NCBI RefSeq assembly: GCF_946480185.1
Contig: NZ_CAMLIG010000019.1
Location: 1 to 64,000, forward strand
DNA: 64,000 bases
Source: an uncultured Pedobacter sp.
GTDB taxonomy: Bacteria; Bacteroidota; Bacteroidia; Sphingobacteriales; Sphingobacteriaceae
Direction: 5' to 3'
Shown piece after piece: positions 1 to 8,989 of the stretch (position 1 is the first letter of the stretch; each line of letters begins with the position of its first letter). Both the position numbers and the translations under genes were made by a program. The notes below the pieces were generated by a model that was not told the origin of the DNA, did no database searches, and saw only the letters and a program-made list of their open reading frames with translations.

Positions 1-56
1 AAGTTTTAATTTTTTGGATTAATATCTAAATTAAATTGGCATTTAACAGCCGATGG

Positions 57-72
57 TTCCATCACGATGGAA
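57..72. repeat. Short inverted repeat
   Basis: Arms TTCCATC and GATGGAA are separated by two bases. A second overlapping inverted pair, GATGG and CCATC with a TT spacer, begins at 52. The rest of positions 1-195 contains no open frame I can support. The role is unknown; it may be part of the 3' end of a transcript that begins outside the window. Confidence 0.4.
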
Positions 73-195
73 TCGTTAAACAAGGTTAGCCACTCATTGC
101 AAACGAGCACCATGTAATTCTATTAAGCAGTTGATAAACAAGGGTAAACAGTAAAATACTTGAAGTTTTAGTTTTCTTTTAATACAAATCAAATA

Positions 196-234
196 GGCTG
201 TCTGGATCTAATTTCAGACAGCCCATTTTATTTT
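196..234. terminator. Stem-loop terminator downstream of galT
   Basis: A perfect 9-bp stem (GGCTGTCTG at 196-204, CAGACAGCC at 215-223) with a 10-base loop is followed on the plus strand by a T-rich tract. It lies just past the end of galT on the minus strand, so it could stop transcription in both directions. Confidence 0.6.
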
Positions 235-256
235 AAAGCGTTTCGTTGGAGTTTAT

Positions 257-1297
257 TTACTTTAAATAATGTTTATCTGGAAGCTCTCTCAGTTTTTTTG
301 CTGCTTGTTCTGCAGTAATATCACGTTGAGGGTTTGCCATCATTTCGTAACCTACCATAAACTTTTTAACAGTTGAAGAACGTAACAGAGGTGGATAAAA
401 ATGCATGTGCCAGTGCCATTCGGGATATTCGCCATCGTTAGCTGGCGCTTGGTGAATGCCTGACGAATAAGGGAAAGAGGTTTCAAAAAGATTATCGTAC
501 TTAATGGTTAATGCTTTTAAAATTTCTGCCAAAGCCTTTGTTTCTTCTGTCGTAAATTCATGTGTGTATTGTACATGTCTTTTACTTATAATCATAGTTT
601 CATAAGGCCAAACTGCCCAAAATGGCACCAAAGCCACAAAATGTTCGTTTTCAAGTACTAAACGCTCTTTGGTTTTTTCTTCTTCGGACAAGTAAGCGCT
701 CAACAAACTTTTTTGATTTTCTCTGTAGTATTTCGCAAACTGGACGGTTTCTTTTGCAGGTTCAACAGGAATACTGCTTTGCGACCAAATTTGTCCGTGA
801 GGATGAGGATTGCTACAGCCCATAATATCACCTTTATTTTCAAAAATCTGAATGTATTTTATCCATTCATTTTTACTCAGCTCCTGAAATTCACTTTTCC
901 AAAGTTCTATAACCTGTACAATATCAGCAGTCTCCATTTGTGGAAGCGTTAAATCATGACGGGGCGAAAAACAGATTACCCTACAAATGCCTTTCTCACT
1001 TTTTGCCTGCAATAATCCATTCGCATTTAAACCGCCATCTGGTGTGTCGCTTAATAAAGAAGAAAAATCATTAGTGAAGGCATAAGGAGCAGTATATTTT
1101 GGATTTACAGTTCCGTCTGAACGGGTATTTCCTGGGCATAAATAGCAATTTTCGTCGTAGCTTGGGCGCTGTGTATTTGCGGCTGCTTCAACTTTTCCCT
1201 GCCAAGGTCTTTTTGTACGATGCGGAGAAACTAAAATCCAGTCACCAGTTAAAATGTTTAATCTTTGGTGTGGATGTTCTTCAAAATTAAATTCCAT
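257..1297 (-). CDS. galT: Galactose-1-phosphate uridylyltransferase
   Basis: This cytosolic Leloir-pathway enzyme transfers UMP from UDP-glucose to galactose-1-phosphate. The 346-residue length is normal for the family. An N-terminal CYLCPGN motif matches the zinc-binding cysteines, and the active-site motif HPHGQ with the nucleophilic histidine lies in the middle of the protein. A C-terminal WHWHMHFYPP stretch fits the second conserved histidine cluster. The gene starts with ATG. It lies 93 bases downstream of galK on the same strand, so the two are probably co-transcribed. No epimerase, mutarotase or sugar transporter gene is adjacent. Confidence 0.96.
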   Translation of the reverse strand: MEFNFEEHPHQRLNILTGDWILVSPHRTKRPWQGKVEAAANTQRPSYDENCYLCPGNTRSDGTVNPKYTAPYAFTNDFSSLLSDTPDGGLNANGLLQAKSEKGICRVICFSPRHDLTLPQMETADIVQVIELWKSEFQELSKNEWIKYIQIFENKGDIMGCSNPHPHGQIWSQSSIPVEPAKETVQFAKYYRENQKSLLSAYLSEEEKTKERLVLENEHFVALVPFWAVWPYETMIISKRHVQYTHEFTTEETKALAEILKALTIKYDNLFETSFPYSSGIHQAPANDGEYPEWHWHMHFYPPLLRSSTVKKFMVGYEMMANPQRDITAEQAAKKLRELPDKHYLK

Positions 1298-1390
1298 ATT
1301 TGTTATCGTTAGTCAGGTTATGACTGAAATCTTTTGTAATGTTTGATGATCAAGAGTACAAGTATTTACTTTGTACTTTCTACTTAAAAA

Positions 1391-2548
1391 CTAAGCTATA
1401 ATGTGCGTTCCTTCTTCAATTTGGGTGATATAAACATTCATCCCAATGTTCATTTTGTTGAAATAAGCTTCCTTAATGCGTTGCACAATTCCTTCTAACT
1501 GATCTTCTTTAACCAAAGAAATTACACAGCCTCCAAAACCTCCGCCCATCATTCTTGCACCTAAAATGCCATCTTCTTTTTTGGTACAGGAAACAATAAA
1601 ATCCAGTTCAGGACAGCTTACTTCATAAAGCTCACTTAATCCAGAATGTGTTTCATACATTTTTTGTCCGAAGTCTGCAATTCTATTGTGTTTCAAATCT
1701 TCGCAAGCGGCCAATAAACGGTTGTTTTCCTCAACAACATATTTACACCTGTCATAAATATCACTGCTTTCTCCGGCTAAGCATTCTTCCACCATTTCAA
1801 TAGTGGCATCACGCAAAGTTTTAACTTGCGGGTATTTCTTTTGGATGATGGAAACACCCTCGCTGCATTGGCTGGTCCTCACATTATACTCAGATGAAGC
1901 CAAAGAGTGTTTCACCATGGAATCAAATAAAACAATTTTAATCCCTTCGAGTTCAAAAGGCACATATTCATATTCCAATGAACGGCAATCCAATTTTACT
2001 ACATGGCCTTTTTTTCCAAAAACACTGGCAAACTGATCCATAATTCCACAGTTAACGCCTACGAATTCATTCTCAGCTTTTTGTGCCAATTTTACCATTT
2101 GCATTTTTTCAAGTTCGAGACCGAAAACGTGGTTTAAACCAAAAATAGTAGCACATTCTAAAGCCGCAGATGAAGACATTCCAGCACCCAAAGGCACATC
2201 ACCAGAAATAACGGCATTAAAACCACCCACATGTTTGTTTGTTTTTTGCAACTGCTCTACAATACAGATGACGTAATTTGGCCAACCTTTATCGGAATAA
2301 GTCAGTTTACCAACTTCTGTAGTATAAGTTTCGTCTAAATCAGCAGCTACTATAAATATGGTATCATCCTCCCTTTTCGAAAGTGCTATATAAGCGGCTT
2401 TGTTTATCGCCGCCGGCAATACATAACCCATATTATAATCGGTATGCTCGCCAATTAAATTAACTCTTCCAGGAGAACAAACCACTAATGGTTCTTCATT
2501 AAATGTTTTAAGAAAAATGCTTTTTACTAGATTTTGTGGATCTTTCAT
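1391..2548 (-). CDS. galK: Galactokinase
   Basis: A GHMP-family kinase that phosphorylates galactose with ATP, the first step of the Leloir pathway. The 385-residue length is typical. The galactokinase signature PGRVNLIGEHTDYN lies at residues 26-39. The ATP-binding motif GAGMSSSAALE and the late GHMP motif MGGGFGGCVISLV are both intact. It precedes galT on the minus strand and is divergent from an AraC-type regulator at 2723, with a 174-base region between them that probably holds the control sites of both. Confidence 0.97.
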   Translation of the reverse strand: MKDPQNLVKSIFLKTFNEEPLVVCSPGRVNLIGEHTDYNMGYVLPAAINKAAYIALSKREDDTIFIVAADLDETYTTEVGKLTYSDKGWPNYVICIVEQLQKTNKHVGGFNAVISGDVPLGAGMSSSAALECATIFGLNHVFGLELEKMQMVKLAQKAENEFVGVNCGIMDQFASVFGKKGHVVKLDCRSLEYEYVPFELEGIKIVLFDSMVKHSLASSEYNVRTSQCSEGVSIIQKKYPQVKTLRDATIEMVEECLAGESSDIYDRCKYVVEENNRLLAACEDLKHNRIADFGQKMYETHSGLSELYEVSCPELDFIVSCTKKEDGILGARMMGGGFGGCVISLVKEDQLEGIVQRIKEAYFNKMNIGMNVYITQIEEGTHIIA

Positions 2549-2673
2549 GCTTTAAATATTTTTTTGGTTTAGTTGGTTGATTGTGAATTTGTTGTTAATT
2601 TAATGAGGGCAAGGTATCACATCGGTACAATTAAAAAGTAGATAATATGATGTTAATGTTGGATTATTTTACG

Positions 2674-2681
2674 CAAATTTA
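2674..2681 (-). promoter_or_regulatory. Candidate -7 element of the galK promoter
   Basis: Read on the minus strand this is TAAATTTG, an exact match to the Bacteroidota -7 consensus TAnnTTTG. It would place a start about 120 bases before galK. I see no convincing TTTG at the -33 position, so activation by the divergent AraC-type protein is possible but is inference. Confidence 0.45.
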
Positions 2682-2722
2682 TAGGGTAAATTAGAACTAC
2701 TTTAATTTAAACGTGGATAAAA

Positions 2723-3610
2723 ATGGCAAAAAAGAAACAGGGTTTTGCGGGACAAAGGCTAATTGAGCTTTCTGCGGAGGTTATTGATCATTATTGCGGA
2801 AAACATCCCTCATCAAAAAATGGCTTTTTCACAAAAGTCGGCTTTTTTCCGGACGCTAAATATCAGTTTATAGAAGAAAACGATGGGAGAGAAGAATATG
2901 TGCTGATTTACTGTGTGAAAGGTTATGGAGTAGCTGTCATCAACTATAAAATTTTTCACATCTCGCCCGGAGATTTTTTTCTAATTCCAGCCCATACCCC
3001 TTTTTCTTATTATGCTGATAAAATTAAACCTTGGTCTATTTACTGGTTTTTCTTCAAAGGCGAAGCGATACAGGAGGTATCAGATTTGTTTATCAAATAC
3101 GCAAAATCGTACAAAGGATATTTACCTTATAATGAAGAACGTATTAAACTTTTTAACAGAATTTACAAATGTTTAGAGCAAGGTTACGGTCAAGAAAACC
3201 TCATCCTAATTAATATGTGTCTGTTAAACCTAGTGTCGTCGTTTGTTTTAATTACCGCAGACAATAATGCCACAGCGGATAAATTTCAGTTACTGGTGAA
3301 CAGTAGCATACAATTTATGAAAGAAAACATAGAACGAAACCTTAACCTTACAGAAATCGCCACAAACGTAAATTTATCCGTTTCTCATTTTTCTTCAATT
3401 TTTAAACGAGTTACAGGTCTTTCGCCGATGAATTATTATAACGACATTAAAATTCAGAAAGCTTGCGAATACCTGAAATACAACGACGCTTTGGTGAAAG
3501 AGATTTCTTACAAGTTGGGGATTTTTGATGTACACTATTTCTCCAGGCTGTTTGTTAAAACGATGGGAATTACGCCTTTAAAGTTTAGGGCACAAAACCG
3601 AATCATTTAA
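2723..3610 (+). CDS. AraC-family transcriptional regulator
   Basis: A 295-residue DNA-binding regulator. Residues 1 to about 150 form a cupin-like sensing domain, with a PGDFFLIPAHTPFSY stretch typical of sugar-responsive members. The last 100 residues hold the two helix-turn-helix motifs, including NLTEIATNVNLSVSHFSSIFKR and the conserved ending YFSRLFVKTMGITPLKFR. It starts with ATG. Divergence from galK suggests it activates galactose use, but the effector cannot be read from sequence. Its end overlaps the convergent histidine kinase gene by four bases. Confidence 0.9.
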   Translation: MAKKKQGFAGQRLIELSAEVIDHYCGKHPSSKNGFFTKVGFFPDAKYQFIEENDGREEYVLIYCVKGYGVAVINYKIFHISPGDFFLIPAHTPFSYYADKIKPWSIYWFFFKGEAIQEVSDLFIKYAKSYKGYLPYNEERIKLFNRIYKCLEQGYGQENLILINMCLLNLVSSFVLITADNNATADKFQLLVNSSIQFMKENIERNLNLTEIATNVNLSVSHFSSIFKRVTGLSPMNYYNDIKIQKACEYLKYNDALVKEISYKLGIFDVHYFSRLFVKTMGITPLKFRAQNRII

Positions 3611-5088
3611 ATAGCCAAATTAGCTTGCGATTTTAAATCTCGGTTTATTTTTTCGTTCATCAAATAATCGGGGATCATTACTCTAATTTCGGTAAAGCTT
3701 TCCTCCGAATAAATATCGATAAGTCCATTCAACCGATCTAAAGATGTTTTTATAGCATATAAACCCAAACGTAAGGTGTCCATATCTCCTTGTTTATTGG
3801 CTCTTTTAAAAAGTTCGAAAGCATTATTTCTTTCAATTTCCGAGAAAACCTTACCATTGTTTTTAACAGATAAACTAAAAATGCCATTATCATCTATAAA
3901 CGAATTCACTTTAATTATCGGATTTGTTTCATCGCAAAATTTAAAAGCATTATCCAAAAGATTCACAATTATTGACTCAAACAGTTCTAAATCGCAATTA
4001 AAGCCATTTAAATGATTGCTTTTTGTGACAAATACAATTTCCTGTTTTTCAAACTTATACTTTGCTTTTAAACCCGTAAGCGCAAGACCAACAGTTTCAG
4101 AAACTTTAATTGGACTAACACTTAAATTTTTAGTTCTAATGTTGTTGACTAAGATCATTTTCTTTAGCATTTCGTCCATCTTCTGCGATTCCTGTTCAAT
4201 TAGTTCAACAAACTGCTGTTTGTCAGTTTCCATTTTAGCCAAAGACGAAAGCCCTAAAATACGGCATAAAGGCCCTCTGATGTCATGAGACGTAGAATAA
4301 AAAAAGGATTCTAATTCCTTATTAAGTTTGTTTAATTTATCATTAGCTACAGAAAGTTCTCTTGTTCTTAAATCAACTTCAGTAGTCAATATTTCCGTAT
4401 ATTCTGTTTGCGAACGTATATAGATCTCTTCTTTTCCTAAAATATCCTTCAAAAACAGAAATAAAAGGAACCCTATTACGCTATAACAAACAAAAATTAC
4501 CAGAATATTTTTTATTAAACGATTAGTGATGTCTGATTTAAATTCTGAAAAGTTTTTATCAAGCTGTACTACCGCGACTACTTGGTTTTTACTATTTCTT
4601 ATTGGTGTAAAGGCGGATAACCAGTCGCCATTTTCATCTTTGTACTCATCAATTGTTCCACCAGTATTATAACTGTCAATTAACGCAGCGGGCGGATTAC
4701 GGTATAAATGTCTAAAATAAGGCACTTCGCTAGAGCTAACGCCGAAGTAGAACTTTTTAAAATCTTTGGTGGGAAACAGCGTGTAAATGTCGGTGTTAAT
4801 ACCTGAAACCTTTTTGATTTCTACCAATTGCTCATGAATAGCTTGGTAATCTTGATCCTGTTTTGATGATTTGATCCCGTCTTTAGAAAGATAAGCATTA
4901 ACAATTCTTTGGTGTATATCACCATTTATTTGCGTACCAATAATGTTTGAAATGGCAGACAATTTAGAGAAAACCTCTGCTTTGGCACTTCTAAGGTTGC
5001 TTTGATAACTATGCACAGAGTTATACAACGCTAAAGTGATTAAGCAAAAGTAAACGGAGATAATAATTTTGAGTCGAAAATTCTTCAT
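3607..5088 (-). CDS. Membrane sensor histidine kinase
   Basis: A 493-residue kinase with an N-terminal membrane segment (about residues 6-25), an extracytoplasmic sensing region to about 190, a second membrane segment near 192-214, a coiled-coil linker, and HisKA plus HATPase domains. The phospho-acceptor H-box reads FYSTSHDIRGPL and the N-box NLLDNAFKF. The G1 box is degenerate: the usual DxGxG is NNGKVF, whereas the later LRLGLYAIK still resembles G2. ATP binding could be weak. No response regulator gene adjoins it, so the partner is unknown. Confidence 0.85.
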   Translation of the reverse strand: MKNFRLKIIISVYFCLITLALYNSVHSYQSNLRSAKAEVFSKLSAISNIIGTQINGDIHQRIVNAYLSKDGIKSSKQDQDYQAIHEQLVEIKKVSGINTDIYTLFPTKDFKKFYFGVSSSEVPYFRHLYRNPPAALIDSYNTGGTIDEYKDENGDWLSAFTPIRNSKNQVVAVVQLDKNFSEFKSDITNRLIKNILVIFVCYSVIGFLLFLFLKDILGKEEIYIRSQTEYTEILTTEVDLRTRELSVANDKLNKLNKELESFFYSTSHDIRGPLCRILGLSSLAKMETDKQQFVELIEQESQKMDEMLKKMILVNNIRTKNLSVSPIKVSETVGLALTGLKAKYKFEKQEIVFVTKSNHLNGFNCDLELFESIIVNLLDNAFKFCDETNPIIKVNSFIDDNGIFSLSVKNNGKVFSEIERNNAFELFKRANKQGDMDTLRLGLYAIKTSLDRLNGLIDIYSEESFTEIRVMIPDYLMNEKINRDLKSQANLAI

Positions 5089-5222
5089 TCAAAATGATTG
5101 TTGATTATTTTACAATACGTTTATTATTTGAGTTTGGTTTTCTCTTTTCCAAATCTATTTCTATAGTCTCTTTGGTTTATAAATATATGCATTTAGCATT
5201 TTTAAAGAGCAAAAAGAAGTTT

Positions 5223-5420
5223 ATGGATAAATTAGTCTCCGTTATTATCCATATTCATAACGAGGTGGAAACAATCTCCACTATTATCTAAAGAATTGAG
5301 GGTGTATTTAAAGCATCCAAATATAGATTTGAGATTATAGTTGTAGCAACTTTTAAAAATAAGGGATACATTTTCGAAACGATCCCTAATTTTTCACTTA
5401 AAGAAGCTACTATCTCTTGA
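5223..5420 (+). pseudogene. Remnant of a family 2 glycosyltransferase
   Basis: Translation from ATG at 5223 gives MDKLVSVIIHIHNEVETI, close to the GT2 start VSVIIPxYNE. A TAA stop interrupts it at 5289-5291. In the same frame the reading continues with RIEGVFKASKYRFEIIVV, which matches the next conserved block (helix plus EIIVVDDGS strand), then degenerates and stops at 5418-5420. Only about 65 codons of a protein that is normally some 230-330 residues long remain, with the catalytic DxD region gone. It probably derives from a dolichol-phosphate-mannosyltransferase-like enzyme. Positions 5089-5222 and 5421-5570 show no other gene. Confidence 0.7.
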
Positions 5421-5572
5421 AAAAGACAGAAAATAGCTTGATTTATCGTGATGTAAATCTTTAAAAATTAAACTGGCGATGTTTTTCTGTGTTTTTTGTC
5501 AAAAAACCATCTTAAGGATAAAATAAAGCAGATTATTTTAGTTTTTGATGATTAATTGTCCATATAAATATA

Positions 5573-5580
5573 TAAATTTG
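5573..5580 (+). promoter_or_regulatory. -7 element of the citrate synthase promoter
   Basis: TAAATTTG matches the Bacteroidota -7 consensus and sits 22 bases upstream of the citrate synthase ATG, which implies a very short leader. TTTG-like sequences upstream are not at the ideal spacing. Confidence 0.55.
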
Positions 5581-5602
5581 TGGCAAAGCGAAAAATTACT
5601 AT

Positions 5603-6889
5603 ATGTCAGAAACTGCAGAACTTAAATTAAACGGAAATACATTCAGTTTACCAATTGTTGAAGGTACTGAAAATGAGAAAGCTATTGATATAGCTAAGCT
5701 CAGAGATCAAACAGGTTATGTGACATTAGATAGTGGCTTTAAAAACACAGGTGCTACCAAAAGTGCGATTACCTTTTTAGATGGAGAAAAAGGTATTTTA
5801 AAATATAGAGGTTACGGGATTGAAGAATTAGCAGAAAAATCAACTTTTTTAGAAGTTGCTTATTTGTTGATTTACGGTTCGTTACCAAACCAAACACAGA
5901 TAGAAGATTTCCAACATCAGATTAGTCGCCACACGTTGGTGCATGAAGATATGAAGAAGTTTTTTGATGGCTTTCCATCAAAATCTCATCCAATGGGGCA
6001 GTTGTCTTCTTTGGTTTGTTCTTTATCTGCATTTTATCCAGAGTCTTTAGATCCACACGCTACAAAAGAAGAATTTGATTTAACAATTATCAAATTGTTG
6101 GCTAAAATGGCAACTATCGTATCTTGGATTTACAAAAAATCTTTAGGTCACCCGGTAATTTATCCAAAAAACAAATTCGATTACGTAACTAACTTTTTGC
6201 ACATGACTTTTGGTCAGCGTACAGAAGATGTTGTAATTGATGATGTAGTGGTGGATGCAATGAACAAATTATTGATTTTACACGCAGATCACGAGCAAAA
6301 CTGTTCTACATCTACGGTAAGAATTGTTGGTTCTTCTGATTGTAATTTATACGCATCCATATCTGCTGGTTGTTCTGCACTTTGGGGTCCGCTGCATGGT
6401 GGCGCAAACCAGGCAGTAATTGAAATGCTGGAGAAAATAAAGAATGATGGCGGCGATGTTGACAAATGGGTTAACAAGGCAAAAGATAAAAACGATTCTT
6501 TTAGATTGATGGGCTTTGGTCACCGAGTTTACAAAAACTTTGATCCAAGAGCAAAAATCATCAAAAAAGCTTGTGATGATATTTTAGCAAAATTAGGCAT
6601 CAACGATCCGGTTTTGGATATTGCCAAAAAACTGGAAGAAGTTGCATTAAACGATCCGTACTTTGTAGAAAGAAAATTATATCCTAACGTAGATTTTTAT
6701 TCGGGCATCATTTACAGGGCTTTAGGTTTCCCAACAGAAATGTTTACCGTATTATTTGCTTTAGGCCGTTTACCGGGATGGATTGCACAATGGAAAGAAA
6801 TGAGAGAAAACGGTGATCCTATTGGTCGTCCTCGCCAAATTTATATTGGTGAAAATGATAGAGAGTACGTTGAAATTAGCAAAAGATAA
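5603..6889 (+). CDS. gltA: Citrate synthase
   Basis: Condenses acetyl-CoA and oxaloacetate to citrate, the entry step of the TCA cycle in the cytosol. The 428-residue length and the order of motifs are those of the bacterial type. The catalytic-histidine region HADHEQNCSTSTVR, the segment ALWGPLHGGANQAV, and the GFGHRVYKNFDPRA block with the second histidine are all intact, and the C-terminus keeps the conserved RPRQIYIGE. A -7 promoter element lies just upstream and a strong terminator just downstream, so it is probably transcribed alone. Confidence 0.97.
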   Translation: MSETAELKLNGNTFSLPIVEGTENEKAIDIAKLRDQTGYVTLDSGFKNTGATKSAITFLDGEKGILKYRGYGIEELAEKSTFLEVAYLLIYGSLPNQTQIEDFQHQISRHTLVHEDMKKFFDGFPSKSHPMGQLSSLVCSLSAFYPESLDPHATKEEFDLTIIKLLAKMATIVSWIYKKSLGHPVIYPKNKFDYVTNFLHMTFGQRTEDVVIDDVVVDAMNKLLILHADHEQNCSTSTVRIVGSSDCNLYASISAGCSALWGPLHGGANQAVIEMLEKIKNDGGDVDKWVNKAKDKNDSFRLMGFGHRVYKNFDPRAKIIKKACDDILAKLGINDPVLDIAKKLEEVALNDPYFVERKLYPNVDFYSGIIYRALGFPTEMFTVLFALGRLPGWIAQWKEMRENGDPIGRPRQIYIGENDREYVEISKR

Positions 6890-6914
6890 AAGCTTATCTA
6901 ACAGATATTTGAGA

Positions 6915-6948
6915 AATCCCTTTCCGATAAAAGAAAGGGATTTTTTTT
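6915..6948 (+). terminator. Rho-independent terminator of gltA
   Basis: A perfect 10-bp stem, AATCCCTTTC at 6915-6924 and GAAAGGGATT at 6933-6942, has an 8-base loop and is followed by a run of T residues. It lies 25 bases after the citrate synthase stop. Confidence 0.9.
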
Positions 6949-7023
6949 ATGTCGAATTTTTTAGACTTACGATTTTCAAAAACTTCGTAAGCTTGCTAAC
7001 CACGAAATTCACCTTTAAAAGAT

Positions 7024-8898
7024 TTAATTAACAATCAGTACAGGGATTTTGATTTTGTGTCTTACACTTTCCACAGTAGTTCCAAAAACTAAGTCTTTAA
7101 AGCCTTTATGCCCGTGGGCGCCCATCACTAAAAAGTCAATCTCAGACTCATTTACTATTTTGGCAATTGCAACCGCAGTGCCACCGTAACCAATTTTATA
7201 ATCTGACCGGAAGCCCAAAAGTTTCAGATCTTCTGTGTACTTCTTTAAGTTTTCCTCGTCTAAAATCGTTTCCTGATCCATTACATTTTTTCCGTGATAC
7301 CTTGCGGCTGCGGTTTCAACAACATGGATGAAAGTATATTGTGCCGTAGTACCTCCTTGAAATAATGCATTATTAATAATTTTTTGATCCTTTTTAGAAA
7401 AATCAGTGGTGATACCAATATGCTTATAGCCTATATGTAAATTCTCGGTATATTCAACAGCTTGGCCGTGGGGAACAAATCTCTTTTTCTCTTTGTTCTT
7501 AGTAACAAAAGGATGAAGGAAAATATAAATTAACAAAGCTAGTGAGGCCAGTAGAAGCGGAACGACCAATAAATAGATAAGGAGGTGGCTTGCGCCGCCG
7601 TTTAGCCAGCCTATAACTTCGTCCACAACTAAATGAATGTTGAGGTAAACAATAATTGCCGAACTGAACCAGGCCAGAATTTTTACCCAAGGTTTAATGG
7701 TGAAATCTCCCATCAGCTTTTTATCCGAGTTGAAATGAATCAGCGGTATTACGGCAAAACCTAATTGTAAGCTTAATACCACTTGGCTAAACACCAATAA
7801 GCTGCCTAAAGAATCTTCCCCGAAAAACAAGATGGTACAAAAAGCTGGTGTGATTGCAATTACTCGGGTAATCAGTCTTCTTAACCAAGGCTGTATCCTA
7901 AGATTGATATGGCCTTCCATAATAATTTGACCGGCCAGCGTTCCGGTTATGGTTGAACTTTGCCCTGCAGCAATTAAAGCAATTGCAAATAAAGTAGGAG
8001 CGGCTTTCCCAAATATTTTCTCTAACAACACAAAAGCATCCTGAATTTCTGCTACCTCATGATAACCCTTTACATAAAACGCTGCCGCGGCCAAAATTAA
8101 AATTGCAGCATTTACAAAAAACGCAAGGTTTAAAGCAATTGTAGTATCAATAAAATTGAACTTTAAAGCTTCTTTAATTCCTTTTACAGAGCGGTCAAAT
8201 TTTCTGGTTTGTACCAGTGAAGAATGTAGGTATAAATTATGGGGCATTACCGTTGCACCGATAATTCCAATTGCTACATATAAGGCGGTACCGTTTAAGT
8301 TTGAAGGTACTAATCCCTTTATTACGTCACCGTAAACTGGTTCAACAATTAGCATTTCCACAAAAAAAGACAAACCTATAATGGATACCAGCGATACAAT
8401 AAACATTTCTAAAGAACGCATTCCACGTTTTATCAAAAACAGCAACAATAAAGTATCTAATATGGTAATGCTTATTCCCCAAATTAAAGGCAGTCCAAAT
8501 AACAAATTTAAACCTATGGCCATACCAATAATTTCGGCCAAATCACAGGCGGCAATGGCAATTTCCGCCAAAATATAAAGTGGAAAATTTGCCCATTTTG
8601 GATAGGCATTTTTTGAAGCCTGTGCCAAATCAACTCCGCCAACAATGCCTAATCTGGCACTCAAAGATTGCAATAACAAGGCAATAAGGTTGGACATTAG
8701 CAAAACCCAAATCAGCTGATAACCAAACTGAGATCCTCCAGCGATATCTGTAGCCCAGTTTCCTGGATCCATATAGCCAACGCTTACCAAATAAGCCGGG
8801 CCTAAGAACGCTAATATTCTTTTCCAGCCTGTGCGTTTGTTTGTGCCTATACTTTCGTGAACTTCACTAAGCGATTTTAAATTTTCTTTTAAATCCAT
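7024..8898 (-). CDS. Nramp-family divalent metal transporter fused to a UspA domain
   Basis: An inner-membrane, proton-coupled Mn(II)/Fe(II) importer of the Nramp (MntH) family with an added cytosolic domain. With ATG at 8898 the protein has 624 residues, against about 410-440 for plain MntH. The metal-site motifs DPGN (residues 44-47) and MPHN (218-221) are intact, with about eleven membrane segments before residue 470. After a charged linker, residues from about 485 form a universal stress domain ending in GAHGHKGFKDLVFGT, which fits the ATP-binding pattern G-2x-G-9x-G. A longer frame from TTG at 8904 is possible. A likely metal-regulator operator lies upstream. Confidence 0.92.
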   Translation of the reverse strand: MDLKENLKSLSEVHESIGTNKRTGWKRILAFLGPAYLVSVGYMDPGNWATDIAGGSQFGYQLIWVLLMSNLIALLLQSLSARLGIVGGVDLAQASKNAYPKWANFPLYILAEIAIAACDLAEIIGMAIGLNLLFGLPLIWGISITILDTLLLLFLIKRGMRSLEMFIVSLVSIIGLSFFVEMLIVEPVYGDVIKGLVPSNLNGTALYVAIGIIGATVMPHNLYLHSSLVQTRKFDRSVKGIKEALKFNFIDTTIALNLAFFVNAAILILAAAAFYVKGYHEVAEIQDAFVLLEKIFGKAAPTLFAIALIAAGQSSTITGTLAGQIIMEGHINLRIQPWLRRLITRVIAITPAFCTILFFGEDSLGSLLVFSQVVLSLQLGFAVIPLIHFNSDKKLMGDFTIKPWVKILAWFSSAIIVYLNIHLVVDEVIGWLNGGASHLLIYLLVVPLLLASLALLIYIFLHPFVTKNKEKKRFVPHGQAVEYTENLHIGYKHIGITTDFSKKDQKIINNALFQGGTTAQYTFIHVVETAAARYHGKNVMDQETILDEENLKKYTEDLKLLGFRSDYKIGYGGTAVAIAKIVNESEIDFLVMGAHGHKGFKDLVFGTTVESVRHKIKIPVLIVN

Positions 8899-8971
8899 TT
8901 GCAATAAAAAAAACCGGGAATAGCTAAAAATGAATCACATATCCTTATTAAAGGTAAAACTAATAAAATTT

Positions 8972-8979
8972 CAAATTTA
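8972..8979 (-). promoter_or_regulatory. Candidate -7 element of the Nramp gene
   Basis: Minus-strand TAAATTTG matches the Bacteroidota -7 consensus. The inverted repeat at 8990-9011 falls where the -33 region would be, the position expected for a repressor site. Confidence 0.5.
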
Positions 8980-8989
8980 TTTGGTAATA

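Noticed and set aside
5094..5222. The 43 codons before the glycosyltransferase remnant, in the same frame.
   Set aside because: The stretch is hydrophobic and AT-driven, and GT2 proteins begin at the ATG at 5223, so I do not include it in the remnant.
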